From NCBI RefSeq assembly GCF_000247695.1, contig NW_004624848.1:6137184-6201183 (forward strand): 64,000 nucleotides of DNA, read 5' to 3'. The position numbers and the translations under genes are program-made. This DNA is from Heterocephalus glaber. Taxonomy: Eukaryota; Chordata; Mammalia; Rodentia; Bathyergidae. The notes beneath the pieces were generated by a model, which made no database searches, was not told the DNA's origin, and saw only the letters and a program-made list of their open reading frames with translations. Shown here one piece after another: positions 24,003-36,919 of the stretch (the stretch's first letter is position 1; every line of letters starts with the position of its first letter).

Positions 24003-24155
24003 GGACTGCTGGCCCAGGCCTGTAACCCCAGCACTGGGGAGGCTGAGGCAGGAAGATTGCCAAGAGTTCAAGGCCAGCCTGTGCTACATAGTGAGTCTGA
24101 GGCCAGCCCGGCCTACATAGCGAGACCCTGTTTCATAAAACAAAAAACAAACCAC
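24003..24155 (+). mobile_element. B1-like SINE, plus strand, with internal duplication
   Basis: GGCCTGTAACCCCAGCACTG, GAGGCTGAGGCAGGAAGATT, AGTTCAAGGCCAGCCTGTGC, then a second AGGCCAGCCCGGCCTACATA and GCGAGACCCTGTTTC with an A-rich tail. This is the 7SL-derived B1 with the duplicated middle segment. Confidence 0.85.
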
Positions 24156-24609
24156 AAAAATGTACGCATTCTTAATGGATTTAATTTCCTACACAGACTG
24201 TTGGCTCCAAAGACCGAGGAACTCCTGTCTGAGTATGCTGGCAGGAAAGGCAGTCCTTCCCCTCATTATGCGAGTCTATGAGTGTTTCTGTGGCATTCGG
24301 ATGCCTATGCTGATGCAGCTCCCAGGGGCAGCAGGCCATGGGCCGTCAGGTGCAGGCAGAGTGGACAGGACCTGAGCCAACAGACAGACAGTAAAAGGCC
24401 ACCAGGATGCTTTCCTGCCACCCACACCCATGGCTCCTCAGGATCCAGTGGATACAAGTGACCTCTAAGAGCAGCAAATCCTCAGGGTGTGGCAATTGCC
24501 CAAAGGAGAAGACAGCTAGATATCAGTTGTTAAATATCATTTTGATGTGAAAATGTGGCCTTTGATTTTTTTTATTCTTAATATAACATGGATTTTAAGA
24601 ATGTGTTCT
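24156..24609. other. Unassigned intron-like sequence
   Basis: No repeat or exon recognised. The two short open frames here overlap and extend from the B1. Confidence 0.45.
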
Positions 24610-24694
24610 TGGGCTGTGGATTTAGCTCAGTGGTTCTGCCACCTGCCTCACAAGCACAAGGTCCCAAGTTCAATCCCCGGTACCAAAAAAAAAA
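24610..24694 (+). mobile_element. ID-type SINE, plus strand
   Basis: GGGCTGTGGATTTAGCTCAG to CAATCCCCGGTACC with 10 A's. AATGTGT on both flanks is a probable target-site duplication. Confidence 0.93.
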
Positions 24695-24754
24695 TGTGTA
24701 TCAATAAAACAAATAAAACGGGTATTTCAAAAGGCAAAAGGTATTAAGTATTAT

Positions 24755-25600
24755 CAAGGATGTGAAGGAGAAAAGTACACCCTGTACACTGTTGCTGGAG
24801 AGGTAAATTGGTGCAGCCACTGAGAAAACAGTGTGGCATTCCCTCTAAAATTACAAATAACACTATCATACAACTCAGTAAACCCACTTCTGGGTAGGTA
24901 TCCAAACGGACTGGCTTCAGGATCTTAAAAGACATCAGCATTTCAGTGTTCCTGCATTGTAACATACATTAGTCAAGACGTGGAAGAAACCTCAATGTTC
25001 ATCAGTGGATGGATGGACTTTAAAAAGGCATGTGGGAATATGATTAGAATATTATTCACACCAAAAAGGAAGGAATCCTGCCATGTTCAACAATGTGGAT
25101 AACTCGGGAGGACATTGTGCTGAATGAAATGGGCCGACACAGAAGGGGCATACTACATGATGCCCATAAAAGGGAACTAAAATAGTCAGATTCCTAGAGC
25201 CAGAGTCCAGGGGTCATTACCGGCTGGTGCAGGAGAAAACGAATGAGAGGTTTTGGGTAAAGGTTCAAATGTGAACCATGCAAGAGTAATAATCTGAAAG
25301 ATCTTCTGTAGAGTATAGTGCCTATAGTCAGTAATACCTTGTTTTGTATTTAAACATTTGCAAGAGCATAGATTTTATGTTGTGTTCTTCATAATAAGTC
25401 TTAATAAATAAATGAAATTAATAAGAGCCCAAGGAGAAATTTTTAAATGTGATGAATACATTTATGAATACATTGGTTGTGGTCATGGTTTTATGAAAAA
25501 AATATACACATGTAATCTTGAGACCCATCAAGTTGTGCACATTAAATTTATACAGCTTTTTGGTGTTATTCATTTCTCAATAAAGTGTTTTTAAAAATGA
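24755..25600 (+). mobile_element. Ancient L1 3' end, plus strand
   Basis: Words in L1 order: 'ctgtacactgttgctggaga', 'aacccacttctgggtaggta', 'caatgttcatcagtggatgg', 'aatcctgccatgttcaacaa', 'gaggacattgtgctgaatga', then a 3' UTR ending 'tctcaataaagtg' plus an A-rich tail. Diverged and frameless. Confidence 0.7.
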
Positions 25601-27529
25601 AAAAATGTGAGCTCAACTGCTCATGTTGAGGCAGAAAGTGAGGGCCCAAACCCCACAAAACCAGTTTACCTTTACTACCCAAGCCAAACTCTTACGTCAT
25701 CTCCTTGTAATGCAAGATTTCTAGCCTTAAACATTAGAAACTTTGATCTCATGCACTGCGATGCAACATCTATTGTGTCAGAAAAATAGGGAGGAAAAAA
25801 TGAAAAGCACTATCATATGTAAGCAAGCTTTTCTTAGGAATAAAGCTACTTAATAGAGATTCTTCATCCTCTTCCTTTGGTAAAGATTATAGAAGAAATA
25901 TTGAGGAATTTTAAATTAGCTTGCAAAGACTCAGTCTGAAGAACATAACCAGAAATCAGCGGCAGTGATGAGTCAGGGTCAAAGTAATTCAGTTTGTAAA
26001 AATACACAAAGGATATCTGGCAAATTACATTATAATTAGAGACAGAGATAATATCGTCTTTTGCATAATATAGATACAAAAGTAAATGAAAAGCTTTTAA
26101 AATGTATTTTTCTTTCATTTCTCTATTTCCCTGCTGCAAGAATTATGTGGATATCTGGGATTACTTTCCAGAAATGTTAATGTTGCTTTATCTTCTTACT
26201 CTCAATAAAGTGAAAACACAGCTGGAGAATTAAATGCAAATGCAAACTCTTTACTTCTGCAATATTCTTTCTACTTTTGTCAAAATTTCTTACATTTATT
26301 TGTTTTAATGGTAAACACTCTAACAACTGTCATTAAGTTTTAATTAATTCACAACATGAATCTGATTCTAAATGAAGGTCATCTAGTCTTTTCCAAGGGT
26401 TGATTCCCAGACTTCCTTGGTTATAAAACTATTGAATTTTAAATAGTTTCTCTCCTACTCATAAATGAATCTCACTTGATGTAGCACACATTTTCTCAGG
26501 CTCCTTTTAGTTCACTTTATTTTAGGTGTTTTTCTCTGCCTGTGTGTGAGGCACTTTCAATATTCTGAGGTATGTAAATTGCAATGATGTATTTTCCTAT
26601 AATGGCATGTTCATCTATCTATATGCAGAGCTAACCCTGTGGCACTCAACTACCTACTTCCTCCATCTAGACAATTTCCATTTTAATCATTCTCACAGCT
26701 TTTATTCCCTTAGATACATTGAATTATATTCTTAGCCAAACTATTTTTTAAATGGCATATCTCATAAGGCATGATTGATTAGCTTTTAAAACTAAATATG
26801 CTAAATGTTACTGGGAGGGAGTCATGGAGGTATGTTAATCCTTTAGGGCTACTAGAATGCCAGGGAGGCTTCCAGGCCTTAAAAAAACAGTAAGAGAGGT
26901 AAGTGACTTTTTATAATGTCACCTTTACATTCACAGAGGACCCGCTGCACTGCTTCTAGAGAATATGTAAATTTACAAGAACAGAGATCTTCAAGGCCAA
27001 GTCACCCATGGACCCAGTCAGAAAGTACATTTCTGAAATAAGAACACACACACACACATATATATATACATACATACATAATGTGCATTTTTAGAGTATA
27101 TTATTTCCTGCTAAAATTTGTAAAGAAGTGAGGGAATACATGTGTATGTATTTATCTAAATGTCAGATTTTTCTAAACACACTTGATTAGTAACTTCCCT
27201 TTTTCACTAAAACATTTGGGAAGATGAAATTATCTAAACTAAACCCTGGACTGATCAGCTATGTATTGCAGAGTTCAGAGAAATTTTGCCAGTAATTATA
27301 AAATTCATTGAGCTTGAGTGAAATCATCGTCAGTGGACAACTGAGGCACTTTATAAATGAGGCAATTCGTTTCGCTCTCACTCTGTCCTGGAAAACATCA
27401 AGGATGTATATTACAGGACACTAGGCAGGGACAATGTTTCTATGATATTCTGAGAACTGTGACTTCACTTTCCCTCACCCCACACGTATATTAATATTCT
27501 TTTATGAAATGTACATTAAAAAGAGAGCA
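25601..27529. other. AT-rich intron-like sequence
   Basis: Contains a compound (CA)n-(TA)n-(CATA)n microsatellite at 27043-27080. The minus-strand open frame at 25864-26139 has no recognisable content. Nothing else. Confidence 0.5.
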
Positions 27530-27615
27530 CTGGGGTTACAGGGAGCTCAGTGCATCGAGCACCTGTCTGTCCAACAGGTGATTCTGAATTCCATCCCCCC
27601 ACCACAAAGAAAGGA
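27530..27615 (+). mobile_element. Possible degenerate ID-like SINE
   Basis: 'ctggggttacagggagctca', 'gcatcgagcacctgtctgtc' and 'gattctgaattccatccccc' resemble a mutated tRNA-Ala SINE. Weak. Confidence 0.33.
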
Positions 27616-28296
27616 AGGACATTGCGAGGAACCTGCAAGATGAACCACTGCAGGTACCTGCCGTCCCTGGACAGGAAGTGGCTGCAGAAAAGCTGGGAGA
27701 AAGCTGGGAAAGGTAAGAAATGGGCTGAGCACTGTGAACATCAGTGCAAACACCTTGCAACCTGAGAGTGGAAATCCGCAGTCCCCACTGTTTACAGCAC
27801 AGGACCAACATCTAGACAGGGATCTTCACTGAGAAGAGAAAATGCAAGAACCAAACCAACAAAACCAATGGCCACCACATCTAAAATGTACTTAGCCAGC
27901 AGAAAAAGACGGCTAAGAGGAACATACATTTGGAAGTATTTTATTCTACAGAAAAGAATAACTACAATGTTCAATAAAAGTAAACATAACATAAAATCTA
28001 TGAGGGAGAAGTTGAACAGTTTAAGAAGCATAAAATCTTTTATAAAGAATTAGAAGTTGAAATGTCAGTAGGACTCTAAGCTCAAATGAATAGTGTTTAG
28101 AAAGGATCACAGAAATGAAAATTGTACTCTAAAAATTAAAAACTACATTCAAGGCAGTAAGAGCAGACTTGGCAAAAATCAAATAAATGTCAAGAAAAAA
28201 TGGAGAAAATTAATCTAAATTTCTAGGAAAAATAAGAAAGAACGAAAATGAATGAGGTGACAGATAAAAAGGTCAGAGAGAAGGCCTTGCTTCCTT
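27616..28296 (+). other. A-rich sequence, possibly ancient L1/HAL1 remnant
   Basis: A-rich on the plus strand over 27800-28290 with short Lys-rich frames, as in degraded L1 ORF1. I cannot place it in a family. Confidence 0.3.
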
Positions 28297-28372
28297 TTGT
28301 GGGCGGCGGGGGGGTTACCAGATCAAACTCAGGACTTGGACTTGCAGCGCCACTGAGCTAAATCCCCAGCCC
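28297..28372 (-). mobile_element. ID-type SINE, minus strand, degraded
   Basis: 'ttaccagatcaaactcagga' then 'cactgagctaaatccccagc'. The usual T run is replaced by a G-rich tract (GGGCGGCGGGGGGG). Confidence 0.78.
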
Positions 28373-29254
28373 ATGGCCTTAATTCTTAAACAGTTCACGC
28401 TCCTGAGTAGATACCAAATCAACCAAGTATATATTGCCAGCAATTAATATTTTTATTAGTAGCAAAAATAATTTGTTAATTAAAAATCATTTTTGAACAT
28501 AGATCAGGAAACATATAATTTTCCAGTCAAAATGAATTGAAAAGTTAGTAAAAATACCTACAGAGGAAACACACATAATATACATGTGGGTACTATGTGT
28601 GTATATGAACATGTGTAATATGAAAACAGAATGTGAACTATTTTGAAGACTTCCCTGAAATATAAAATTTTTTAAATTGTGTGATATACGAATTATGCCT
28701 CTGGTATAGGATTTTATATCTGAACATTTTTCCTTGCCTTAATTTTTATGCTTAAAAATAAGGAAAAGACAGTCTAACTTATTTATAATTAAGATTATAC
28801 ACCGCTTATATGTCATATCTGTACAACTTCATTAAAGGTCTATTGCGAAAAAATGGAGTGGATCCAACTGTTTGAGCAAAGGGATAGTTAGCATTTTTAG
28901 AATAAAGTGGAAATGTAATTTGAAACCTCTCTGCACTAGAGTAAAGGAGAAGTCCCCAGACCCGTGTATAGCACAGTCCCCAGCACACAGCCATGGTGCA
29001 CGTTTGGAAGAACTGTCGGAATTCCTGAAGGGGCCTGGAAGCAGCCACTCCCAGGAGTGGACTGAGGAAAACCCTGAGGAAAGCTCTCATACCACTGTGC
29101 CTACAGATTCCTCAGGGTTATTAACTTCATACGTTCTTCTTAGGATTGTTACTTTACAAAGACATTGAAATAATTCTAGTGTGAAAATACCATTATAATT
29201 TAAATATCTTTGAATATTGTAAATTTTTTAAAGATTCACTCTATCTACAGAATA
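28373..29254. other. AT-rich intron-like sequence
   Basis: Open frames on both strands at 28806-29168 overlap each other. No splice-site-bounded exon is evident. Confidence 0.45.
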
Positions 29255-29465
29255 CAGGCAATGGTTCCAAGTGCTTTGTAGATCAAGTCATTCAGTCCCC
29301 CTTGCTGCTGTGTGAGGTAAGTGGAATTTTAATCCCATTTACAGCGGAGGAGAGGAACAAAGTGGTGACATAATTCACCCTGGCACAAAGCCACGACTGG
29401 CAGAGGGGAAAGGAAAACAGAGCCCCCAGATCCACAGCACAGGAAGCTTTTCCATTCCACCATGG
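29255..29465 (-). mobile_element. MIR-like ancient SINE, minus strand
   Basis: 'gctgtgtgaggtaagtggaa', 'tttaatcccatttacagcgg', 'aggagaggaacaaagtggtg' and 'gcacaaagccacgactggca' follow the inverted MIR order (bar-shaped core and 3' part). Confidence 0.52.
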
Positions 29466-29484
29466 ATCAAAATGGAAAACCTTT

Positions 29485-29672
29485 TCTTTTTTTCAGTATT
29501 GTGGTACTGAGAATTGAACCCGGGACCTTCACAATGAGTTACAATCACAGCCTTTTTTGAGACAGGGTCTTCCTAAGTCTTGAAATTTCCCAGACTAGGG
29601 TTAAACTTGCACTCCTCCTGCCTCAGCCCCCAGAATGTAGCTATTACATGCATACGTTGCTATGCCTAGCTT
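29485..29672 (-). mobile_element. ID+B1 composite SINE (B4-like), minus strand
   Basis: An inverted tRNA half ('gtggtactgagaattgaacc', 'gggaccttc') is followed by an inverted B1 half ('ttttttgagacagggtcttc', 'actcctcctgcctcagcccc', 'tacgttgctatgcctagc'). Same arrangement as 11571-11742. Confidence 0.58.
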
Positions 29673-31009
29673 GTAAATATTATTTAATGACAAGAGAATG
29701 TTGTGATGATAACTGAAAAAATAAAAGAAAAAACAACTCTAAATATTCTGAACCAATTTTGAAAACAATAATGGATGGTACATTTTGCATACAAAAATAA
29801 ACTGGAAGAAAGAATTAATAAAAATGTTAATAAGCCTGCAGGCATCATGGCTAATATTTAAAATACCATTTCACATTAATAGATTTTAACTCTATTGTCA
29901 ACATTGCAATTATTATTTTAAAACAGCAATTACCACTTCATCATGTTCAGTGATGCATACTTTCATCATCACGAGTGTTAGAAGTACATCGCTTGAACAT
30001 AAATAATTCGCTAACCAGTTTACTACTATATAAATAGTTCTTCAGGGAGCTGATAACTTTATAGTGTTACATATTAAAAAGTTATTACCAAGAATCTAAC
30101 CCGCCAAGGGTCATCCAAGACTCTAGCAAGATATTCACACATGGAGAAAACATTTTAAGTGATTTTTATTGTCTGAGGATGAAAGCATCACAGCACTCTA
30201 AAAGAATGCCTTTCATTGTATACACAAGTTCCAGTTTAAAATTTCCAGAAAAATGAGCTATTTCCAAGTGAGATTTAATGGTCTCTGGTGCTGCCTACCA
30301 ATTATGATCCTGAACAGGGAAGGAGATGAGCATATTTTCCTCCTGCATCCAAGTTGAAAGTTGCATCAGCAGCATTTTACCTGGGTGGGGAGCCCTGCTA
30401 TGAAGTGGCCTCTAAACATCTTTGGCAACTGCCTACAGGGTTGATATCACAAGGCTATTTTTTGAGGTAATAGTTGCCTTTCAGTATTCTTTGTTTGAAT
30501 GCACACTAAAATGATTTGATTTGCCATGAGTTCTTCACAAATCAAGAGCCAAAATGAGGAGCGGCGGCAGAGAAAGAGAGAGAGATTGAGTGGTACCATG
30601 TCTACTCCTAATTTGTATTGAAGAAGAACCAGACACATTTCTCTCTCCGCAGGCAGACTCTGATTCCACTTCAGGAATTTTGGAAGAAAGATACTGAGCT
30701 GAGAGAAGTCACTGGCTAATTGGCTAAATACCATTTCACTTTAGTCATGGGAGTGAATTACCAACCTGTCAAACTGCTGAAGAGTTTTCCAAAGTTTTCA
30801 TTTTTTTCTTTGACTAGCTATGGTCTATGCTCCTGACCCTGTATTTTTACATAAAATCGTGTATAGCTTTCCCTAATATAATGTACATTGTATTGAGTGT
30901 TAAAAATGTGCCTTTACTGGCTTCTGTCCTTACCAATGCTGAGCTGAGCATTAGCTTCTTCTCCTAATGTATCGGTAGGGAAAGAACAACAAATAAAACT
31001 GGTCAACAG
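29673..31009. other. AT-rich intron-like sequence
   Basis: The minus-strand open frame at 30447-30734 resembles nothing known to me. No repeats assigned. Confidence 0.5.
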
Positions 31010-31127
31010 TGGGCCAGGTTTAGCTCAGTGGTGCTGTCGCCTGCCTCGCAAGAGCAAGGGTTTGACTTTGATCCCTAGAACCAAAAAAAAAAAAAAAAAG
31101 AAAGAAAGAAAGAAAAGAAAAGAAAAC
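31010..31127 (+). mobile_element. ID-type SINE with (AAAG)n tail, plus strand
   Basis: GTGGGCCAGGTTTAGCTCAG to TGATCCCTAGAACC, then 17 A's and an AAAG-type tail. AAAACTGGTCAAC (left) and AAAACTGGCCAAC (right) form a 13-bp target-site duplication with one mismatch. Confidence 0.93.
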
Positions 31128-33283
31128 TGGCCAACGGAGAAGGCTCTTGGGAAAATGACTTCGTCTGTAAAACATGAAGTAGACAAAGGAGAGAGAGCCA
31201 GGCTCAATAAAGGATGAGCTGTTTTTAACACCATAGATTAAAGTACAGCTTGCCACATTACAAACGTCTCAGATAAAAATCTATAAGGATGGAAAGAGCT
31301 ACTTACAGGAAAGAGATAAGCAAATAAAATAATGTCCCAAATGTAAGCAGAGTCCAAGTTATGAGAAGGCTGACAGTCTTTGCCAACATCAGGAATCCCT
31401 TGACAGACTCCTAGGAAGATGGTAATGTAGCTCTGAATGTTAGAAACATCATCATGTTGGCAGTTCAGAGAACAAAAATTAGGCTGAGAATTTGTGAAAC
31501 AGAAACATTAATTAGGATACTTTGGACCAATGGAGGCAAAAATATTCAAGGCCTAACTAATTAGTAAAAAGGTAGCTGGAAAGGGCATGTTTCTGCAGCA
31601 TATTGAGTTAAGGAGAATTTTAGTACTACTTGAATGGCTGATAACAGATTATCCATAGAAGACAAGGAGAAAAAAGGAATTATGGGCAGTGTGAAGATGT
31701 GGGCCTTGAAAACAAGTATATACCTCATAAAAGAAATGAGAATGATTGCACGGGGGATAATACCAATCTTGGCTCATTTTGACTTCGAATACTTACAGGG
31801 CCATTGAAGGGAACATGCATAGTAGTTTATGAAATCATAAACACATATGTCTCTGTGGGCTTGAGATCAGTTCTAAATGGCAAAGACAACCAGCCGTCAA
31901 CCAGCATGTTCACATGATTCCACAATGTACACCAGGTAAACGGTTTCTTATAAAACCTGTATGAAATTACAAATGTATGTATAAATAGGAAACATGGTAA
32001 GAAGTTGGGGAAGTTTTCTGAGTGGAGAGCAACACGTGTGACAAAGTCCGTACCTCCTTTCAGATCTCCTGAGGACATTACAGTCAGGGGCACTGGGGCT
32101 TTCTGTGACAATGTGAGATCAGCAGGCTGCTGCCTTCAGGTAGCACTGGTACCCCTGTGCCTCCTGCAGGTCCAGCTCAGCAGGTGGGAATGGCTTCAAA
32201 GTCCCGGAACCAGGCACTGGAGCAGCAGGATCTGTGGGTGCTTCTCAGCACGGAAGCCGCATGTGAGCTTCCAGGGCTGGCCCTACCTCCTGCTCGTAGA
32301 TGCACCAGCCAGACAGCCTGGACAGACTGGAGCCAGAATACCCAGGAGATTTTGTAAAAATTCAGGTTTGAAGAAGTTTAACACTTAGCTTTAGTACTCA
32401 CCTGCACTAGTTTTAACACACCCTTCCCTCCACAAGGTCTCAAAGAATGTTTACTCTCCTCTTCCTGTTAGTTTTTCTGGGAGTGGAAGTTTGGAAGTAG
32501 GAGGGCTAAGAGGTATGAGCAGTTGAGGAGACTTTATGATGCTGAGCATGTCAGATTTTAAGCTTCACGGGTTTAAGCACACGCTGCTGAGTAGCTCTGC
32601 CCTTATTCCTAATCTTTCTGGCCCAGCAGTCTTTAAAAAGAAAAGATGCAATTACCACTTCATTGTGTTCAGTGATACATGGTTTCTGTCTCTCTTTTTT
32701 TTATTCTTTTCAGTGATGTAAAAATTTGGAAGGAAGAACAAAACTGGGTGTTTTAGGCAAAGGAATTCTGTAGTATGAAAATTAGTTGAAAAATATGGAA
32801 GACAGTACATTCTTTTCCTTAGCTTTAAAATACACACAAATAAAACTTCATTCCTCTGTTTCCAACTATTCACTTATCCCCACAGGCATTTCTAATGGAG
32901 GTGGGCAGTGCTGGACAGAGCTGAAATGCAACTCCAAGGAGCTTTTGGCACAGGCAGATGGTGATGGGGCAGAGACAGCATGGGCACTTCCTTCTGTGTG
33001 GATTCGGGAGATGGACCCAGGGCCAGACTCCAGAGGAGTTCTGCATGTCAGGACACTGATCTTTACTTTGACCTCTGGGTGGACAGAAGGATGTAGCAAT
33101 TCTTTTTATGTAGGTGTTCACTTTTAATGAGACTTTAAGAATGATTTCAGACTCCAATGTTTTAATTATCATTTAATAGATTCATGTATGGGGTTGTTTT
33201 ATTTATCTTTTTAAGAAGAATGCTTTTATTATTTTATGTCTTATTCATGTCCAAGTTACTGTGTTTTATGGCTTCACTTTCTC
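31128..33283. other. Intron-like sequence
   Basis: Mostly AT-rich; 32000-32380 and 32880-33080 are more balanced. Open frames there (32005-32388, 32157-32357, 32786-33127 and minus-strand partners) do not resemble known proteins and lack splice sites that I can defend. Confidence 0.45.
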
Positions 33284-33313
33284 TTTGTGTGTGTGTGTGT
33301 GTGTGTGTGTGTC
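33284..33313. repeat. (TG)n microsatellite
   Basis: About 14 uninterrupted TG units. Confidence 0.97.
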
Positions 33314-33411
33314 TGTTTGTAGATTCTGAATCATCTGACAGAAGAGCTCTGTATGAAACTAGCATTTTTTCAAAATTATAAAGTGTGTATTATTTTGGAA
33401 CTTTGGTTATT

Positions 33412-33863
33412 AGGTTAGTCAGCTTTTTGCTACTATGATCAAATAGCAGAGAAAATAATAGGAAAGAAGGAGGATTTATTTAGGCTTAACACTTTTGAAG
33501 TTTCAGCCCATGGTCACCTGGCTCTATTGCTTTTAGGCCTGAGGTGAGGCAGAAACAGCATCATAGAAGGATGTGGCCGAAGGAAGCTGCTCCCTGCTTG
33601 GAAGCCAGGAAGTAGAATGAGATGGAAAGAGAGAGAGAGACTGGTCCTCTAAGACACACCCCCAATAACCCATTTCCTCCAGCTAGGCCTCACCCCTAAC
33701 ACCCAATTCAGCTAAGACCTCAATTGCCACTGATGAGCTCTGTGCCCTCATGGCCATGCCAGTGCTCCAAGGTCCAGGGCTCAACAGCACTGCATTAAGA
33801 ATTGCACCCTTGACACACAAGTCTTGAAGAACACTACAGAAATCCATTTCTAAACCATAACAG
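33412..33863 (-). mobile_element. MaLR-type solo LTR, minus strand (best copy)
   Basis: The plus strand reads GGTTAGTCAGCTTTTTGCTA at one end and CATTTCTAAACCATAACA at the other, i.e. an LTR starting TGTTATGG and ending near CTGACTAACC on the minus strand. In between come 'tcagcccatggtcacctggc', 'aggcctgaggtgaggcagaa' and 'cctccagctaggcctcaccc' in MaLR order. No internal ERV sequence is present. It is 452 bp, normal for a MaLR solo LTR. Confidence 0.75.
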
Positions 33864-34145
33864 GAACAGAACACAGCATCAAAGGAAATACGAATGTAAA
33901 TCGTTGTACTGAGACAGATTTTAAGGTGTGTTCTCCCGATTCTATTTACAACAAAAGACCAAAAGTATAACAGGAAGTAGTATTAAAGACCTTAATCTAA
34001 GGCAGCTCCTCATAGAAAGGGGAATTTTCTATTTTTTGTACTTCATTTTTATTTACAATATGATTATTCTTTTAAAATTAATTTTACTTATGCTTATTTA
34101 AAATATATTTAAAAGAATGCTTTATAAAAATGTGTGGATCATTGG

Positions 34146-36178
34146 GTTTGTCCTACTTTTCTTTTTCTAGAAACTTGAGTTTCAGCTTTAAGTTGTTTAT
34201 TTGAGCTCGCTCTGTTTTTCTAATGTGAGTATTCACTGCTATGAATTTCCCTCATAAGACTGCTTTCCTTGTGTCCCATAGATTCTGATATGTTGTACTG
34301 ACATTGCCATTTAATTGTAGAAACTGTCTGATTTCTTCTTTAATTTCCTCTGTGACCCATTGGTTTGTTCAGGAGTGTTTTGTTCAATTTCCATGTGTAC
34401 ATGAAATATTTGTGGTTTCTTCTGCTATTGATCTCCAATTTCATCACACTATGATCTGATAATATACATGGAATAACATCAATTCCTTTGAATTTACTTA
34501 AACATGTTCTATGAGCAAATATGTGGTTTATTTTGGAGAATGACCTATGTGCAGCTGAAAAGAATGTGTATTCTGATTTTGTGGGGTGGAACACTCTGTG
34601 AACATCTGTTAAATCCATTTGTTCAAGAGTTTGGTTGAGTTCTAGTATTTTAGGTTTTTTTTTTGTCTAGTTGATCTATCTATTTGTGACAGTAGGGTAG
34701 GTAGTGAGGTTCCCCACTACTATTGTATTAGAGATTATTTGATTTTTCATGTCCATTAATATTTGTTTTATATAGTTGGGCACACCAGTGTTTGGTGCAT
34801 ATATATTTATGATTGTCATCTCTTCCTCTTGGATTGTTCCCTTTACTAGGTTGTAGTGGCCTTCTTTGTCTCTCTTAGTGTTAGTTTGAAATCCATTTTA
34901 TTGGCAAATAGGATAGCTTCTCCTGATTTTCTTCAGGTTCCTTTTGCATGGAGTATTGATTTCCATCCTTTAACTTTCAGTCTACAAGTTTCTTTTTGAC
35001 TTAAGTGTGTTTCTCGTATACAGCATAATGTTAGATCTTACTTCGTGACACATTTTACCAGTCTATTTCTTTTGCTTGGTGAATTGAGACCATTGACATT
35101 GATGGTTATAACTGATATTTATTGACTTATCTTTGTCATGACCTTTTACTGTTGTTGGATTCTCCCCCTTTGCATTCTTGCCTTGCCTGATGGATTCATT
35201 CTGCTGGGCTTCTTGGGGTTGTGACCCTCACTGCCTTTTCCTAGGATATTTAAAAAAATTTTTTGGAGTTCTGGTTTGGTATTCATGAAGTTCCTCAGCA
35301 AATAAACATATGAAAATATGTTCAACATCACTGGTCATTCGAGAGATGCAAATGAAAACAACACCGAGATTCCACCTCACTCCAGAAAGAATGGCTGCTA
35401 TCAAGAAATCAACCAATAACAAATGCTGACGGAGTTGTGAGGAAAAAGGAAACCTTCTCCATTGCTGGTGGGAGTGCAGACTGGTGCAACCACTGTGGAA
35501 ATCAGTATGGAGACACCTCAAAGAATTAAGATTAGAGGTCTCATTTGACCCAGCTATTCCTATGTTGAGTACCTTCCCAAAAGAATTAAAAGACCCATAC
35601 CACAGTGATATATGTGCACCCATGTTCAGAGCAGCACAGTTTGTAATAGCTAAAACTTGAAAACAGCCCAAATGCCCATCAACTGGAGACTGGATAAAAA
35701 AAGATGTGTTGTTTTTTTTTAATAAAATGCAGTACTATTCAGCCATAAAGAATGAGAAACTAGAGACATTTATAGCTAAATGGATGTACATTGAGGTCAT
35801 ACTCTTAAGTGAAATAAATAGGACATACATGTGTAAATACTGAATAGTTTCTCTGGTGTGAGAAACTGAAAGTATAAATAAGGATCAAAATGTATAATAT
35901 ATAATGTGAAATAGGAAGAAAAGATCCAAAGGGGAAGGGGAAGTGGGAGGGGTAGGGAAAAGGAAAGAAGGGAATGGAATTAACATGAGAAAATGAAAAA
36001 ATGGAAACAAAGTATTTGTAAATAGGGAGGGGTGGAGGGTTTGAAGGGAGGGCAAGAGAAAGGGGAAAAATAAGAATCAAAATATATTTGTAAAAATTTG
36101 TAAAGACAAAAATCTCCAATGATAAATGTCATTATATTATATACCTAAAATGTACCAATAAAATTAATTTTAAAAAAT
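34146..36178. mobile_element. LINE-1 with 5' inversion (twin priming)
   Basis: Positions 34146-35297 are L1 in reverse orientation: they match the reverse complement of 54057-55335 in L1-B (end of ORF1, spacer, endonuclease). From about 35298 the orientation flips to plus and matches L1-B from about 57660 through the ORF2 end, the purine-rich 3' UTR (35925-36065) and CCAATAAAATTAATTTT plus an A-rich tail. The middle 2.3 kb is missing. AAAATGTG lies on both sides (34127-34134 and 36179-36186), a short target-site duplication. Minus-strand frames at 34340-34618 and 35228-35671 belong to this element. Confidence 0.88.
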
Positions 36179-36186
36179 AAAATGTG

Positions 36187-36783
36187 CTATTGATTACTTA
36201 AAAATACCAGAAACAAGATGCTAACATAACACTGTTTTCAAAAGTGATGTTAAGACAAAGCTGTTTAATTGCAATGTGGGACTGAACAGCCGTGAGTATT
36301 CATATGCAGTGTATACAGCACCTTAGCCTGTTGCTTAAACATAGTTAAGGGTGTAGGAAATGTTTAGCTACACAGTTTTAGTTGAGTGGCAAGTTGTCAA
36401 GAAAGGGCAGGAAAATACTTTGCACTTTTAATGAGACTTCTTAGCAATAATACCCCTTATATAAAAAAAGTGTCAAAATATTTACCTGAACATAGCAATG
36501 AAATGAACCCCTGCTCTCAGAACACACAGTTCCACCTCCACACAGCCTTGCAAAGACGTAATCATTGCACCTATGTGTAAGATGAGTCTCACAAAAGGAA
36601 TTACGCCAATGGGAATATGGACTGTGCACGTCCTGCCCCAAGAATCACTGCTTGTATCTTTAATTCGCTCAACTAGTTTGATATTGTCTCAACCTAGATT
36701 TCTTTCTGTAAAAAATAGTTAAATTCTAACTTTAAAGCTTCAAAAAGTTAAAATTTTCTTAGTGGCCCAAAACTTTCATACTA
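36187..36783. other. Intron-like sequence
   Basis: AT-rich. Short opposed open frames at 36386-36641 are not supported. Confidence 0.5.
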
Positions 36784-36784
36784 G

Positions 36785-36866
36785 GGTCGGGGATTTAGCT
36801 CAGTGGTTTCGCCGCCTGCTGCGCAACCGCAAGGACCGGAGTTCAATCCCTGGTACCAAAGAAAAA
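36785..36866 (+). mobile_element. ID-type SINE, plus strand
   Basis: GGGTCGGGGATTTAGCTCAG to CAATCCCTGGTACC with a short A tail. A and B boxes are intact. Confidence 0.94.
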
Positions 36867-36919
36867 TTGTTTAATTATCAAATATCCCACATATAAATTT
36901 TTTTTAAATTTAGCTCTGC

